From the NCBI GenBank assembly GCA_020536535.1, contig JAHLWZ010000911.1:10358-50458 (forward strand): DNA of 40,101 nucleotides. The letters are read 5' to 3'. Within the stretch, counting starts at the first letter, position 1, and each line of letters starts with the position of its first letter. Under the pieces are notes generated by a model, which was given only the letters and a program-made list of their open reading frames with translations, did no database searches and had not been told where the DNA came from. Below, one piece after another: positions 9,630-21,049 of the stretch. A program made the position numbers and the translations under genes. The stretch is from Pelomyxa schiedti (Eukaryota > Evosea > Pelobiontida > Pelomyxidae).

Positions 9630-12600
9630 TTAGGTGGATAAAATGTTTTGAGAGATGAAGGTTACTGTCATAGCACGGCCAGGAACAGATGAGCGGATTC
9701 TGGGCCATTCAGACGGGAGACTTATCCTTGGGTAGTGTACAATCTGGCAAAACCGTTGTGCTAAGTCCTGAGAGGGTGACGGGTGTGCAAGGATACACTC
9801 GGCAACGAGTGTGTAGTGGGTGCAAATCACTGCCGGGTTCGCCACTACGGAGGAAACCAGGCCTAAGAGAGCACTTTCACTTTCCTCTGACCAACCTTTA
9901 TTTCTGAACATGTCGCGGATTTCCTATAAGAGTCATAAGTGTTCCCACCTCCCTTTCAGGCTCAAGATACTTTCAAAACTTTATCGAGGTGAGGTCCAAC
10001 AAAATTCGGCGCAGATAGTCCTAATCGGCAGAAGCAAACGCAGACATTCTCAAAAGGGTCACTGGGATACAGTGAATACAATCCATGTAATATTTTTGAA
10101 GGTATTCACCTTCCTACGGATTCGAGTACCGCAGTAACAAGTAGCGGTGCAAGTACCGGAGTGTAGTTGCTAATAGCTTCTCTTGCGTGCACTGCAATCT
10201 CACCCAATGCCCAACTAGCGTTGCTGCATACTCGTGCCACTTCTGATGGACAAATCAGTGAGAGTAAATTTGCAAAATTACCTGGGATAAGGTTATCAGC
10301 AAACCCTTGCATTACAGCATCTAGATGCGGGCTGAGAAGCTCAAAAGAAAATTTGGCAAGAACTCCAATAAATCCATAAGCACTCACTCTTACATTTGGG
10401 GCCGCAAACTGAGTTTTAGAACTTAGCTGTTTCTGTGTAAATCATCCTTTAAATACTCACTCTGGTGCACTCCAGAACAGAAGGCATCAAGCTTGTGTGT
10501 TGGCACAAAGAGCCAAGATTTTTCAGGGACTCCCCGATAGCTGAGAGGAGATCCAGTGTATCTGCTAGAAAATTGTAGTGTGGTTCCTCATAATGAGAGT
10601 CTTGTTGAGCTACCTATGAGACGTGAGCACAATCGGCAATTACCCGTAATGACAGGCATACAGCATGTTGCAAGAGAGTATTTTCCAGTATTTTAATGCT
10701 TCGGGGTACAATCATAGGTTCCAAGGGTAGGAAGCCTGTACCAAGTGCACTACAAATAGAGGCCAAGCACTCAATAAGTGGCAGTAGATTCCTTCAGTTA
10801 TTTAATGGTGAAATTTATGGTATTAAAAATACTCGTCATTGTCAGCAAGAGCATTCCATTTAGAAATAAGCGGTGGAATCATGAGAGAAATGCACTGCTC
10901 ATTATTCAGGGCGTCTTTCATTGATGTCGCCAGGGTAGAAATACCATCATAAACGGTAAGTAGTGTGGATGGGTGATATGTTTGAAATGCTGTCATGAGA
11001 GCTTGCAAAATTACACCAACATAGTCAGTTAAAACCTCTTCACCAACTTCCTCTAGTATTGCAAGGGAACTGCCAAAGCCGTTATTTTTTATTCGTTTCT
11101 TTTGGAGGGAATATGACCTGCAGGCTGCATGTCTGACTTTCATTGACGGATCTTGCATTCGAAGTAAGATCGAATTCAAGAGTGGCTTCAAAAAGCGTTC
11201 AGGGTTATTTGAGTGAGCTGCGTTATTGGAAACCCACTCCCAGCAGCGACTCATTGACCAACATGTAATTGCTCTGATAGCAGACTATTGGAGTGAGTAA
11301 TGTCTTAGGCAACAAAGCGATACTTTTGGGTGATTCATCTGCTGTATTAAAAATTCGAGTATCCCTGCCATGTGAGGTGATAAACCGGTACGGCAAGGTC
11401 GTGAAATGCAACCAAGCGCAAGTATTCCACATTCTTGAACTGTTAAGTCGGATTTAACAGGGGAATGGAGAAGAGATAATAACCAACATTGCCACAGTCT
11501 ATCAGAATTCAAGGCTTGTTGGATCATGGGCAGCACCAGAGGCAACAATTCATCTTGAAATACACATGCCAAAGCCTCAACTGCATGACAAGAACTTTTG
11601 CGAATGTTCCAGTCCGTTTGACTGTCACCGTCGCTGTTGTGATGTCAAAATTGCAAAAAACTACTTGAGGACCTACTCAAGACCAAGAGAAGGATTCTTT
11701 GCACTACAAAAAAAGTGTCAAGAAGTTTTTTCAATATTCTATTTTCATTACCTTCGGGCCTCTTCAATCTCTAGAAGGGTAATATCAAGATCAGTGTAAA
11801 TCATGTTTTGTAGTAGAATAGGTAACAAGCTGAAGGAAAAACTTTAGGACAACCTACCTCCTCACAAAGAAAAACTTACTTCGGCAAGATTCCCTTCAGG
11901 GGGTGCTTAAATTCAGGAGATTCAACCGCAGCTACCCAGAAGGCACATGCTTCTATAGCAACCTTCTCCTCGGTATCCTTCCTGAACGTCAGCGCAGTAA
12001 GGGACATTCTTGGAATTATACTCGAGCAAAGTGCAAAACATGGGCCAAAACGTCATGAATATACGGAAGGAGAGCATCCACATGAATTTCTGCCAAGGTA
12101 ACAAATACCCGGCATACACGGTGACGCACTTTATCGGCAGTGTCATTTACAAGTAAAAACAAACCCTAGCTCACTTTAGATAGGAATTTGGTCGGTGGTG
12201 ATAAAAACCTTTAAAAGGGTATCCATATTTAATATTAGTGTGGGTGGAAGAGGGAAAATTAATTCAGCTGTGCAGCATAGTGAGTAGAACCGAAGTTGCT
12301 CTATTAATTGTTATGTGAGTGGAAAAGCATATGACCAGGATTAGGCTACCATGAGGGTGCTGGTAAAATTGGAACAGTTTAGGTAAAATGAATTGCAAAG
12401 GTTGCCCTAGAGCTTCACTGTCCAACTCGCTGCAGTAATCCTCAAATAGTAGCTGAAAAGTATACAGGGTTCCATCCAAAATTGGAAAGCTTTGGCTGTT
12501 GAGATTTCCCAGCAATCCTGGGATCAGCTCTGGCCAACCTATGAATACATGACATTAGATATCCTTCCTTTGAAAGAAGGAGTGGAACCAAGTCAAGACT

Positions 12601-13069
12601 ACCAGCAAGCCCAGTTTTTTTTACAATTGAAGTTATGATGTTTGCCGCAGTGCGTCTGATGACGGATCTGTTGTCTCCTAGAATGTTTGCCACATCGGCT
12701 CTTAATGAAGCTTGTACGGAAGGTGCAATACTGCACTTTAGTGAGTTTCATTCTTAAGAGCAAACATACGTGGTGACGTTCTGCAATACAAAATTTTTGA
12801 GAGTTACTCCAGCAAATTCCCTCACGTGGTCAGGCTCGGACGTGCAATTGATCAACACAAACATTAGGTAACGCGCCCAGTCTGGATGTTGTTTCAACAC
12901 CTCAAATTGCTGCAGAAAAAACACAGTAGAGGCAAGATGTTCAGGGGTTTTTCGCAACGAAACGAGAAAGCAATACCTTGAGAATAAGGGCTTGAGATGA
13001 AGCGTCATTTGCAACCCTGAGCAGCTGAAGTAACTGTTGAAGCGAACCAGGCTCCGGTACCCACGACAT
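9630..13069 (-). CDS. TNPO1: Transportin (karyopherin beta-2) nuclear import receptor
   Basis: A multi-exon HEAT-repeat gene running along transportin from end to end. The N-terminus MSWVPEPGSLQQLLQLLR continues with QHPDWARYLMFVLINC. Further landmarks in order: GNLNSQSFPILDGTL (about 12500), RHRVCRVFVTLAEIHVDALL (about 12100), EKVAIEACAFWVAAVESPEF (about 11930), TDWNIRKSS followed by FQDELLPLVLPM (11540-11620), SILLRMQDPSMKVRHAACRS (about 11150), VYDGISTLATSMKDAL, LMIPPLISKWNAL, SNASWALGEIAVHAREAI (about 10200), and a C-terminal EIRDMFRNKGWSEESESA. It imports PY-NLS cargoes and is released by Ran-GTP. The animal protein has a long acidic loop before the TDWN-like segment; here the predicted join reads EEARSDGDSQTDW, so that loop is almost absent. 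That stretch contains a roughly 120-bp intron which might hide a small exon. Individual exon borders between landmarks are approximate. Confidence 0.88.
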
Positions 13070-13313
13070 TCAATTGCGTAAATTGTAGGATCTGCGAATC
13101 TGCCACTCAGCACTGCTTTTTGGAAAGGGTGGCATTTCAGCAGGGGAGTACCGTCAAAGCAACTACCTGAATGAAATCGCACAGAGCACACTTTGTGACA
13201 GCCGGGATCTTTACAACGACGCCCCAACTTGCCCTCAGCAGGCCAAGTTGAGAAATCTACGTGTAACAGCGGCAAGCCAAGAGCAAGTTTAAGTAAAAAA
13301 AACAAGGAATTAC
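13070..13313. promoter_or_regulatory. Divergent promoter region, transportin and PARP-like genes
   Basis: The 244 bp between the two start codons must hold both 5' regions. It is open in several frames, but no reading joins it to either gene. No recognisable motif was found. Confidence 0.3.
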
Positions 13314-16123
13314 ATGAGCGGGGCTCCTTGTCGCAATTTCGGCACGCACGTTGGCGGACCTGTTATCAGGATCCCGGACGTAAGAAGCACACAACTGCAA
13401 TTTCCCACCTCACCAGCTGTTCCCCCTGCCATTACGAACGAACCGACCAACAACACCAACACCACCACACAGGAGAGGAGAGCCCACGAGGAGGTGGGCG
13501 TGGGCCTCCCCCAAGTGTCCATGTCCATGCCCATGCCAATTCCAATTCCAATGCCAATGCCAATGCAACTGCAGTACACACCCGCCGTCAGGCGCCGCCA
13601 CCGCGACCTCGCCATCTTGGCCCCGCGGACACACATCCAGCATCCCAGCGGGGCCCGGGGCGCAGAGGTGGGCGGAGAGTTGCCCCTGCCCCTGCCCCTG
13701 CCCCTGCCCCTGCCCCTGCCCCTGCCCCTGCCCCTGCCCGTGCCCGTGCCCGTGCCCGTGCCGAGCTGCGCCCCGCCGCATCCTCAGCCGCCTCCCGCTG
13801 ACCGCCGCGGCGGGCCTGTGGACCTTCTGTCCTTGATGGCGCCTGGGCGGCGGCCCACTACTACCGCGGCAATGCCGCCGCCCGTTGCTCCGTCCACCTA
13901 CGAGCCTCTGCCGCTGGCTTTGGAAATCAAGACCGAGAGGTACTCGCTGCCGGCTGTGGATCCTTCCTCTTTCACAACAACAACAACTACGACGACGACG
14001 AGTTCCAGTTCAAGTGCTTCCGCCGCTTCGAGTTCGACTTCAACAGCAACAACAACCGGCAGCAGCAACAACAGCAACAGGAGTGGTTATGTGAACGAGA
14101 GTGGGAATGTGATTTGTGGTGGAGCACGCGGGGGGACGGAGCCTGTTGTGATTGATGTGGATGTGGACATGAACGACTACTTCTCGAAGCTGATGCAGGA
14201 TGCTGCCGGTGACGACTTCTTTGACATGAATGTGGACATGGTAAACAAGCAGATACGGGATGACATGCAACTGGCAATGAAACTGCAGAAGGAAGAGGAA
14301 GAAATGGAGAAACAACGACGGGAGCAGGAAGACAGAGACAGGAAAATGTGCGAGGAACTACAGAGACAACAGGAAAGTAGCAGCTCAATCGTCAATACGA
14401 ATGATGTGTTGGGTACTTCTGCAAACGACGCAGGCAATGTCACTGTTGCAGCAAATGTGTGTGCGAACGTACTGTGTAGTGGAAATGGAACTGGCAAGAG
14501 GAGGAGAGTTTGTCCCAATAACAATTCGCACCTGAATCTCCCCGGTGTTACTTCTTCAGCCACAGAAAAACTTCCGGAGAAATCTGATGAGGAATTGGCA
14601 CGCCAATTGTCAAAACAATTCGAAGAAGAAGATGCCAAACAAATTGCAGAAGACGAAAAATTTGCACGCTCTCTTGAGGAATCGTTCAAAAAGGATCAAT
14701 CTGTACCACCACATCTGTATGGGGACCAATCACAAGCACTCCCAGCACCCCCGCAAACTCCCGTAAGTTCTTATGTTCCATATCCAGCATTTCAGTTGCC
14801 ACCTTTACCACCTCAACATCAGCCTCAACATACACCTCAAGTGCTACCACCCTACCGACACACTTCACTTGTACCACATAATTTTCCCAGTCTTGCTTAC
14901 ACTCCCGCTCCAGGAGCTTCTTATTACCCGCCATCAGGGCCTCTCCCTCCCCTCTCCTACTTCTATGCCCCCCCTATGGCCCAGCAACCACGTCCACTTC
15001 AATTGGGATATCAACGTGTCTTGCAAGGGAAATCTTTTTTCCTTCTCACCAGGGATCATACCTTCTGCCACAAAGTCACAAATGCAGTCATCCGTGCTGG
15101 TGGGTGTGTTCTTAATGATACATACGGTGAATTTGCCTGGGGCCAGTTATCCAGGAAGCACCCACGGATACAAGTTCATGTCTATGCAGTTGTTGACCCG
15201 AGTCTCGGGGAGTTGACCAGCTCTGTTTTGGAACCCCTTAAGGATTACCCCTCACATAAGTTCATTACAGAGGAAGAATTGAATGCGATGATTAACACAA
15301 GCAGCACAGCCAGGTAAAGGCTTCCTTTTCTCAAATTCCTATCCTCTCAATGTTGCCTGCAGTACTTCTGTGGACCAAAGTGCCCTTGGTGCGATTTTGG
15401 CTGGCTCTCCAATAACAGTGGAACTTGTGAAGAGTGGCCTTGATCTCCTCCCTGGTACTTACCCCTTTGTCCCTAACCAACAACTAAACCAAGCTCACAC
15501 ATTCACACTCGCAGGCAGCCTAAAAATCAGGATGATTGTGAAGAGAGACACTCTTTTCGCTCGTTTCATTGCGAAATTCTCGGAGCTGCAGTCAATCAGA
15601 GGAGCCGGAAAGGAGGGCCTGTGCATATCCTTTCACGGTACCAGGAAGGTATCTAACTCAATACTAATACTCTCTGCTCCGCCAAAAGCCCCTCTCTTCC
15701 CTCCCTCCCCTTCTCTTCTCCCCCTTTTTGTCTTGGAAAAAACCTTCACAGGAACACGAGAAGGGCATTGAGGAAAAAGGGCTGATGGTACCTGGGGGAG
15801 GCTCCGGTGTGAGGATTATCAATGGTTCAGCTATGGGGGTAGGGATTTACACCAGCACCGATCCCAATGTGGCGTGCCAGTACGCTCAGAGCGGAGTCAT
15901 ATTCATGTGTGCTGTACTGAGAGGCGCACCGGCGCGACAGGCTCCTCCGCAGTGCTGTGGATATTACTTTGGTGACCCGCGTCGGGACAGTTCCACGTCA
16001 CTTCTGGAGGCTCTGGCTCCTAACTATGACTCTGTTGGCACAGACAACGTGATAGTACTGCCAACCAATGCACAAGTCCTGCCTTTATTCGTGCTAAATG
16101 TGTCTGAGGGTTTGGGGTATTGA
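13314..16123 (+). CDS. PARP-family ADP-ribosyltransferase with UIM-like and BRCT-like regions
   Basis: Three exons (13314-15313, 15363-15648, 15752-16123) give 885 residues. Residues 1-250 are low complexity: Met/Pro runs, a Pro-Leu then Pro-Val run from a hexamer repeat, then Thr/Ser. A charged coiled segment (about 310-355) and two short acidic/hydrophobic helices (about 425-460, DEELARQLSKQFEEED and KFARSLEESF) resemble ubiquitin-interacting motifs. A proline-rich linker follows. LQGKSFFL...VIRAGGCVLND (about 570-660) looks like a BRCT fold. The C-terminus is the catalytic domain: ISFHGTRK (His about 757), VNG-like INGSAMGVGIYTSTDP (Tyr about 795) and NAQVLPLFVLNV. The HGT...GIYTS pair binds NAD+. 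The third catalytic Glu of polymerising PARPs is not evident near NVIVLPTNAQV, so mono-ADP-ribosylation is more likely. Domain calls outside the catalytic part are inference. Confidence 0.85.
13681..13762 (+). repeat. TGCCCC/TGCCCG hexanucleotide repeat in coding sequence
   Basis: About ten CCCCTG-type units followed by four CCCGTG units. In the PARP-like frame they encode alternating Pro-Leu and then Pro-Val. The unit is a multiple of three, so length change would not shift the frame. Confidence 0.9.
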
Positions 16124-16192
16124 GAAAAGAACCCAGCTCAACTTGTGAACATTGGTTTTTTTTTATTCTTCCTTTCAGTTATTCAAATCAAC

Positions 16193-18497
16193 ACCCATTC
16201 AAAGTCGTCTGTGATTGGAACCTGTGAAGACGGGGTGAGTTGTTTAGAATGGCATTTTTACTCGGCGTACTCCAACATGGGAGACATCATCCCAACGGCG
16301 GGAGTCCCAGCTGAAAGCCGGTACCTGCTCGTTGGGTGGGCCACAATACAACCAGGAGTCACCCTGCCAAAATAGATCTGCCGAAGTTATCTGAATGAGG
16401 GTCAGTATCTTCCTGAGTGATGCATGGAAAGGAACCTTGGCATCTGTGCCACCCAGTGCAGGACCCACCACAGGTATCAGATCGAATCTACCAGATATTG
16501 CGAAGTTGGGCAATCCCATGGAAAGTGGGTCATTGAGGTAATCATTGTAACGCATCAGGTGTTTCATATCCTCCCAGGATATGGCGTTTCCTTGGTCACG
16601 TCGAAAAATGTTCGCCCGCGGGCAGTAGTCATGAGAGGTGATATTGGTGTCTGGTACACCACTTAACTGATGGATATCTGCGGAAAAAATGTAGTTATAG
16701 TGGCGCAAGTACGATGGGTCTAGAACCATCGAAATAGGGCATGTTATACGAAGCCCAGTACCCTTGACTGTTTAAGACTTCTGTAACATCTGCACTAAAG
16801 ATCATCAGAATCAACAGCAGAAGAGAGGTGGTACGAATGGGTGTATCCTGGAACTTCCTCAATTATCCACAGGGAGTTGGGAGGCAGTGTCGTGGAGCCA
16901 GATTCATACAACTTCATATCAAGCACCATCCACTGGTCATTATAACTTATAACTGTTAAAGAGTTTAACAGAAAAAGTTTCATTACGTTCCACTGGAATA
17001 TAAGGCAAACGTGTTTATCCACATGTTGGATGTGGTAGAAGTCAATGTAGCAATTAAGCTTCTCATCCAGGTAAGTACACACTGAGGTGTAACAAGACTA
17101 AAAGTACGGAGTACCATTTAAAAAAACCTACCCACTTCTAGGAGAAACTACCTGTGGATGGACACATTGTACACTGGATTTGTGGTCTCCATAATAGCTA
17201 AACCTGTTCTGCAGAGGAGTTGGAAAGGGCATCAGAAATGACTTTCATACGAGTTGCACAATAAATAATCATCTTGGCTTGAAAGCGTGCCTGGATAGGA
17301 ACTAAATGAAATGCTGACCTCCGTAGGGAGAATGTTGAAATTGAAAGTAATTCTTTTGTAAAGTCGTATCATATCCCAGTAATCACTCCACGTCGAATGA
17401 GAGAAATAGAGCGTGTCGGGGGAGAACTATGCCAGCATTGACCAATGGATAGAAATGCGAATCAATACAAAAAATGTTCCACATTGACTTTAGAACCTGG
17501 AAGTCGTTCAAGAGAAGGGCTTGAACTCATGGTGGAAACCTTTATTATGGCCGAGCAGTGCATTTGTTCAAATTCGGACTCTTCCTTTAGAGAACATTAG
17601 GTGTGTGATAGGGAACCTAAAATGGGAAGAACCCTTTGGAGCAAGATGGATTCCAAAATCTTAAGGAGTCAGTACGAATCTAAGTGAGAAATACATACAG
17701 ACGTAAGATCAGTTTCTGAACTAAGTTTGAGAAGTGTAAAATGGTCCACCTTCTAGGAATAGCTTAACATGTGATAAATACTTTAGATGTCACACATCAA
17801 TGGAAATAGCATTGAAACCGTCCAAAACTCCATCGAGCTGGGAGAAAATAAGTGCAGCCATGTTCCAGTAAATATCTTCTGGGTGTTCATCAATTTGGCC
17901 ACGAACCCACGTTTCCCATTCACTCAACCATTGATTGATATCTAATGTATGTGAGAGTGAAGATAAAATTCGAATGTGTATCCTACCTTGGGATTGTGTT
18001 GTGTTAGATTGAAAAGCTTCGTTGTTAGCAGCAAAATTCTTCAATAACTTAGTTTAACGGAGTGAGTGAGGGTCCGGGAATAATACTGTCAATCTATTTT
18101 GGATATGCTTAGAGCACAAGTAACCCTCTGCATAACCAGCAGCGTATGCTTGTGAGAAATCTATAAGGCTGTAAGTTGGTGATTCCATAGTGATTCCTTC
18201 ACCATCAAAGCTGGCGGAAGTGATGACATCCAAGACACCCCAGCCATTCGAGTCAACATTATCTGTCGATACGTTCCGTCACCAGCGAAAGCACACATCT
18301 TCATACAAACCGTCAAAAGAAGCCCAAGCTGCTGTGTCATCACGAAGCCCCTCGCACCCGTGTTCAATCGTGACGGCCTTGCCTTGGCCGCCAATGTGCA
18401 CGCACATTCTGTTGTTTGCGCCACAGCAATCCTGCACCAAAAACAGCAAGATCCCCACACAAATGAAGAACGTCATAATCGAACAGCCGTGTGACAT
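16193..18497 (-). CDS. Phospholipase B-like protein (PLBD family), secreted/lysosomal
   Basis: The N-terminus MSHGCSIMTFFICVGILLFL is a signal peptide, ending near DCCGA. Conserved blocks occur in order: WNMAALIFSQLDGVLDGF (about 17830), MHCSAIIK (Cys codon at 17555-17557), LYFSHSTWSDYWDMIRLYK (about 17390), FSSYPGTLSSQDDY, YNDQWMVLDMKLYE (about 16910), WIIEEVPG, RANIFRRDQGNAISWEDM and MRYNDYLNDPLS (about 16550), then a C-terminus joined by an intron to DDFEWVLI. PLBD proteins are N-terminal nucleophile hydrolases; the Cys of the CSA(I/L)IK motif is freed by self-cleavage and is the nucleophile. The family works in the secretory and lysosomal system and is abundant in Dictyostelium. The stop at 16193 rests on a GT..AG intron that replaces a shorter read-through end at 16244. 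The gene ends 70 bp from the PARP-like stop. Confidence 0.88.
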
Positions 18498-19206
18498 GGT
18501 CCCCTCACACCCTCCTATTTTTTAGACAGATCTGCACAGGGCGCAGCACCAAAGATGCACTAACCGTTGCCGGCAAATCAAAACGCCTCCTAAAACAAAC
18601 TCTTTTTTGGAAGAATTGAAAAAACGTGGCACGCCAGTGGGTGCAGTGATTCCGTGCTGCGAAGGAACATGGCGTTTAGAGTCACCATGTCCAGTTTGAG
18701 GCAGTTGGGGCCGACCTAGACTGCCATCACCTCGTGATGGATGCGTCTTCCTGTTGCAACAACTTGTCAGGAGGTGCCATGCCCGTACTGAAGGGGCCCA
18801 GCACCCAACCACCTACATTTTAATGCCTGTCACCTCTACACAACAACCCAGGCCCGAATGTTGACAACGCTTACCAGGGAGAATTTCCTAACGAGAGCCA
18901 CGAGGCCCTGCCAGCAGCCTTTTGGGTGAAGTGTGGATGGCAACAGCAACTTGGAAGGATTTACAGTGATCGGCGCTGACTTGCGTTCACGTGGCCCCTA
19001 ACGTTGAATGTGTAGAAATCTGTGATCCCTGGTTGAGCCAATTGCACACCCACAACATGACCCCCTGTCAAGGTAGTATTTACAAACTAAAGAGAGCCTT
19101 TGTTTCAGCAGTTTTCCTTGGCACGAGAAAAAACAAGACCCTTGAGTGACCAACTTGCTGTAAAAACCGAGAAAAAACAAGCCGGGTAACCAATAAGATC
19201 TTGAAG
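18498..19206. other. 709-bp stretch without a resolved gene
   Basis: This lies between the divergent starts of the PLBD and lectin-repeat genes, so it includes both promoters. It is much longer than most gaps here. Short plus-strand open pieces look protein-like (for example MAFRVTMSSLRQLG near 18670 and a piece ending near 18980), but I could not join them with splice sites into one frame, and no family was recognised. A small spliced gene is possible. Confidence 0.4.
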
Positions 19207-20953
19207 ATGGCGGCTCGTTTGTGCGGGAAAGTGATCGCGTATACGAGCAATGGGAAAGTGTGTGTGATGCACCACGGTGAAGATTACGTATGGAAATTCT
19301 GCTCGTTGCATGACTTACAGCCTTGCCCAGCTTGTGTGGTGTGCTTCTTTTTTTTTGACACCCAAGCATTGCCAATATAATGGAAACAAAGGGGCAAGTG
19401 TCGATTTTTGTTGGCCCTGCTGCGTATCACTTTTTCTTTCTTGGAGGTAATTTAACAAGTTGACTTCTGGTATGCATTAACGTCCAGCCACAGTGGATGG
19501 ACAAATCCATGAATTTCATTTTGGTGCCCACAACAATTGGAAAGTCCAACACGCATGTGTTAATGACAGCATCGTGGGCACAGTGCGACCCCCAAGGATA
19601 ACCTGTGATCCCGTTTTACTCGCTGGAGAGTCTTATAAACATTTATATTTCGTGTGCCTTCAAATATTCTTTTTTCTTTCTCTACCTTTTTACCTATCAA
19701 CAGACAGCTGAGGATGGTGGTGTTTGGGAGATGCACTTTGGGGCACATACAGACTGGAAATGGAAATGTGCGCGATTGGATGCTCTGGCACACCACACAA
19801 TGGGCGTGACACCGGGTTGCATTGGTGCCATAAGACTTGAAAATTCAATGCACGTTTTATACATTGGTGCTGATGGCCAACTGCAAGAGCTCCATCAAGG
19901 AAACTATTGGTTCTTTTTCTCACACCTTGGATGCGTCACTTGCTCTAAAACTACCTGTTTAGTTATTTCCTTGTGTGACATTGTTTAGGTTCCCACAATA
20001 ACTGGCAGTGGCAAGGGTTCAGCCTAGGGAGTGAGCTTCATCTTCCGAAGCCGTATTCTGCACAATTTTCTTGCTCCCCAAGCAGCAAGTGTATTTCATT
20101 TTTACATGGTGCAAACGATATGTTTGTGCAAATCTCATCTTCTGCATGCCTAACCACACTACAGTTATGAGTTATTCTTTGCGGATGGTTACTGGAAAGT
20201 GACTAATGTAACACAAGTTCTTGCCACTCGGGGAAAACTTGTACCTGTTGTTTCTGCAGTTCCTCGAATTTTTTCCTCAGAAAACCAGCACTCTATTGTA
20301 ATTTGTTGTGGAGATGGGTCGGTTGCTGAGCTCCATGAGGGGAGCCATAACTCCTGGGAGTGGGACTTGTTTACTTTTCTCAAGATTGGTGCAGGGGAGG
20401 TTGCAATAGGTTCCCCTTTTCAGATGCTTTAGCACACCCTAACATTGAAAAGATTCTTCAGGGTTAATAGCAACACCTGGAACCAAACACATTTTTTTCA
20501 GGTTCGTTCATCTAACCCTTTCCTTGTCTCATTGCTTCTGTAGGTCCGCCTCACAGCAACTATGTGAATTTCACATGGGCGGCCATAACCACTGGACCTG
20601 GGAGTTCTTCAACCACGCACAACGGGTTGTATCCAGTGCCTCGTCTGCTGCACTTGCCCCAGTTGAGAGTCCTCTCAACGTTTCCACATACATGCACCCC
20701 ATGGTATCTTTGCCAATCTCGGGATTTATGGCCCCCAGCACTGACATTAACAATAACATGTGCAAAGTATGTTATCGACTAATTTGTATTTACTCACTCC
20801 ACTTAGGTATGTTTTATTTCCCCTATCAACACTGTTGTTTTGGAATGTGGGCACAGAGTTATGTGCCACATGTGCGCCAGTAAAATACCAGGGAACATCT
20901 GTCCACTATGTAGGGCTCCAATCACCCGCATTGTTCATACCTTTGACTCTTAA
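19207..20953 (+). CDS. Lectin-like repeat protein with C-terminal RING finger
   Basis: At least eight exons. Six repeats share a pattern like DGxxxELHxGxHNxWxW: VMHHGEDYVWKF, EFHFGAHNNWKV, EMHFGAHTDWKWK, ELHQGSHNNWQWQ, ELHEGSHNSWEWD and EFHMGGHNHWTWEF, with spacings of roughly 45-100 residues. This is typical of beta-propeller lectin blades of the fungal/bacterial fucose-lectin kind; that fold is inference. The last exons encode a C3HC4 RING (CKVCFISPINTVVLECGH, then CHMC and CPLCRAP), formed by removing the intron that starts at the GTATGT after MCK (about 20769). The arrangement suggests an E3 ubiquitin ligase that binds glycans or a propeller partner; no signal peptide is seen, so a cytosolic role is likely. 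The start at 19207 (MAARLCGKVIAY) adds the first repeat; a later ATG at 19380 is possible. One join (19900-19988) needs a GA donor. Confidence 0.75.
19900..19988 (+). other. Apparent GA-AG intron in the lectin-repeat/RING gene
   Basis: The repeat motif requires exon ELHQG to join SHNNW. The upstream exon ends CATCAAG and the intron starts GAAACTATTG and ends TTGTTTAG. No GT or GC donor in the neighbourhood gives an open frame; the nearest GT (19909) leads to a stop. Confidence 0.55.
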
Positions 20954-21049
20954 CAAAATTGGACATAACAAAGCTACTATTTTTTTAAAACCAAAGGAGT
21001 GGGTAAAAGGGGAATAATATTGTACTTCATATGTGAAAGCAAAAATACA

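Noticed and set aside
13410-13781. Minus-strand Gly/Gln/His-rich frame
   Set aside because: Shadow of the TGCCCC repeat in the PARP-like coding sequence.
16145-16375. Plus-strand frame after the PARP-like stop, possible extra exon
   Set aside because: It overlaps conserved phospholipase B-like exons on the other strand, and the PARP domain is already complete.
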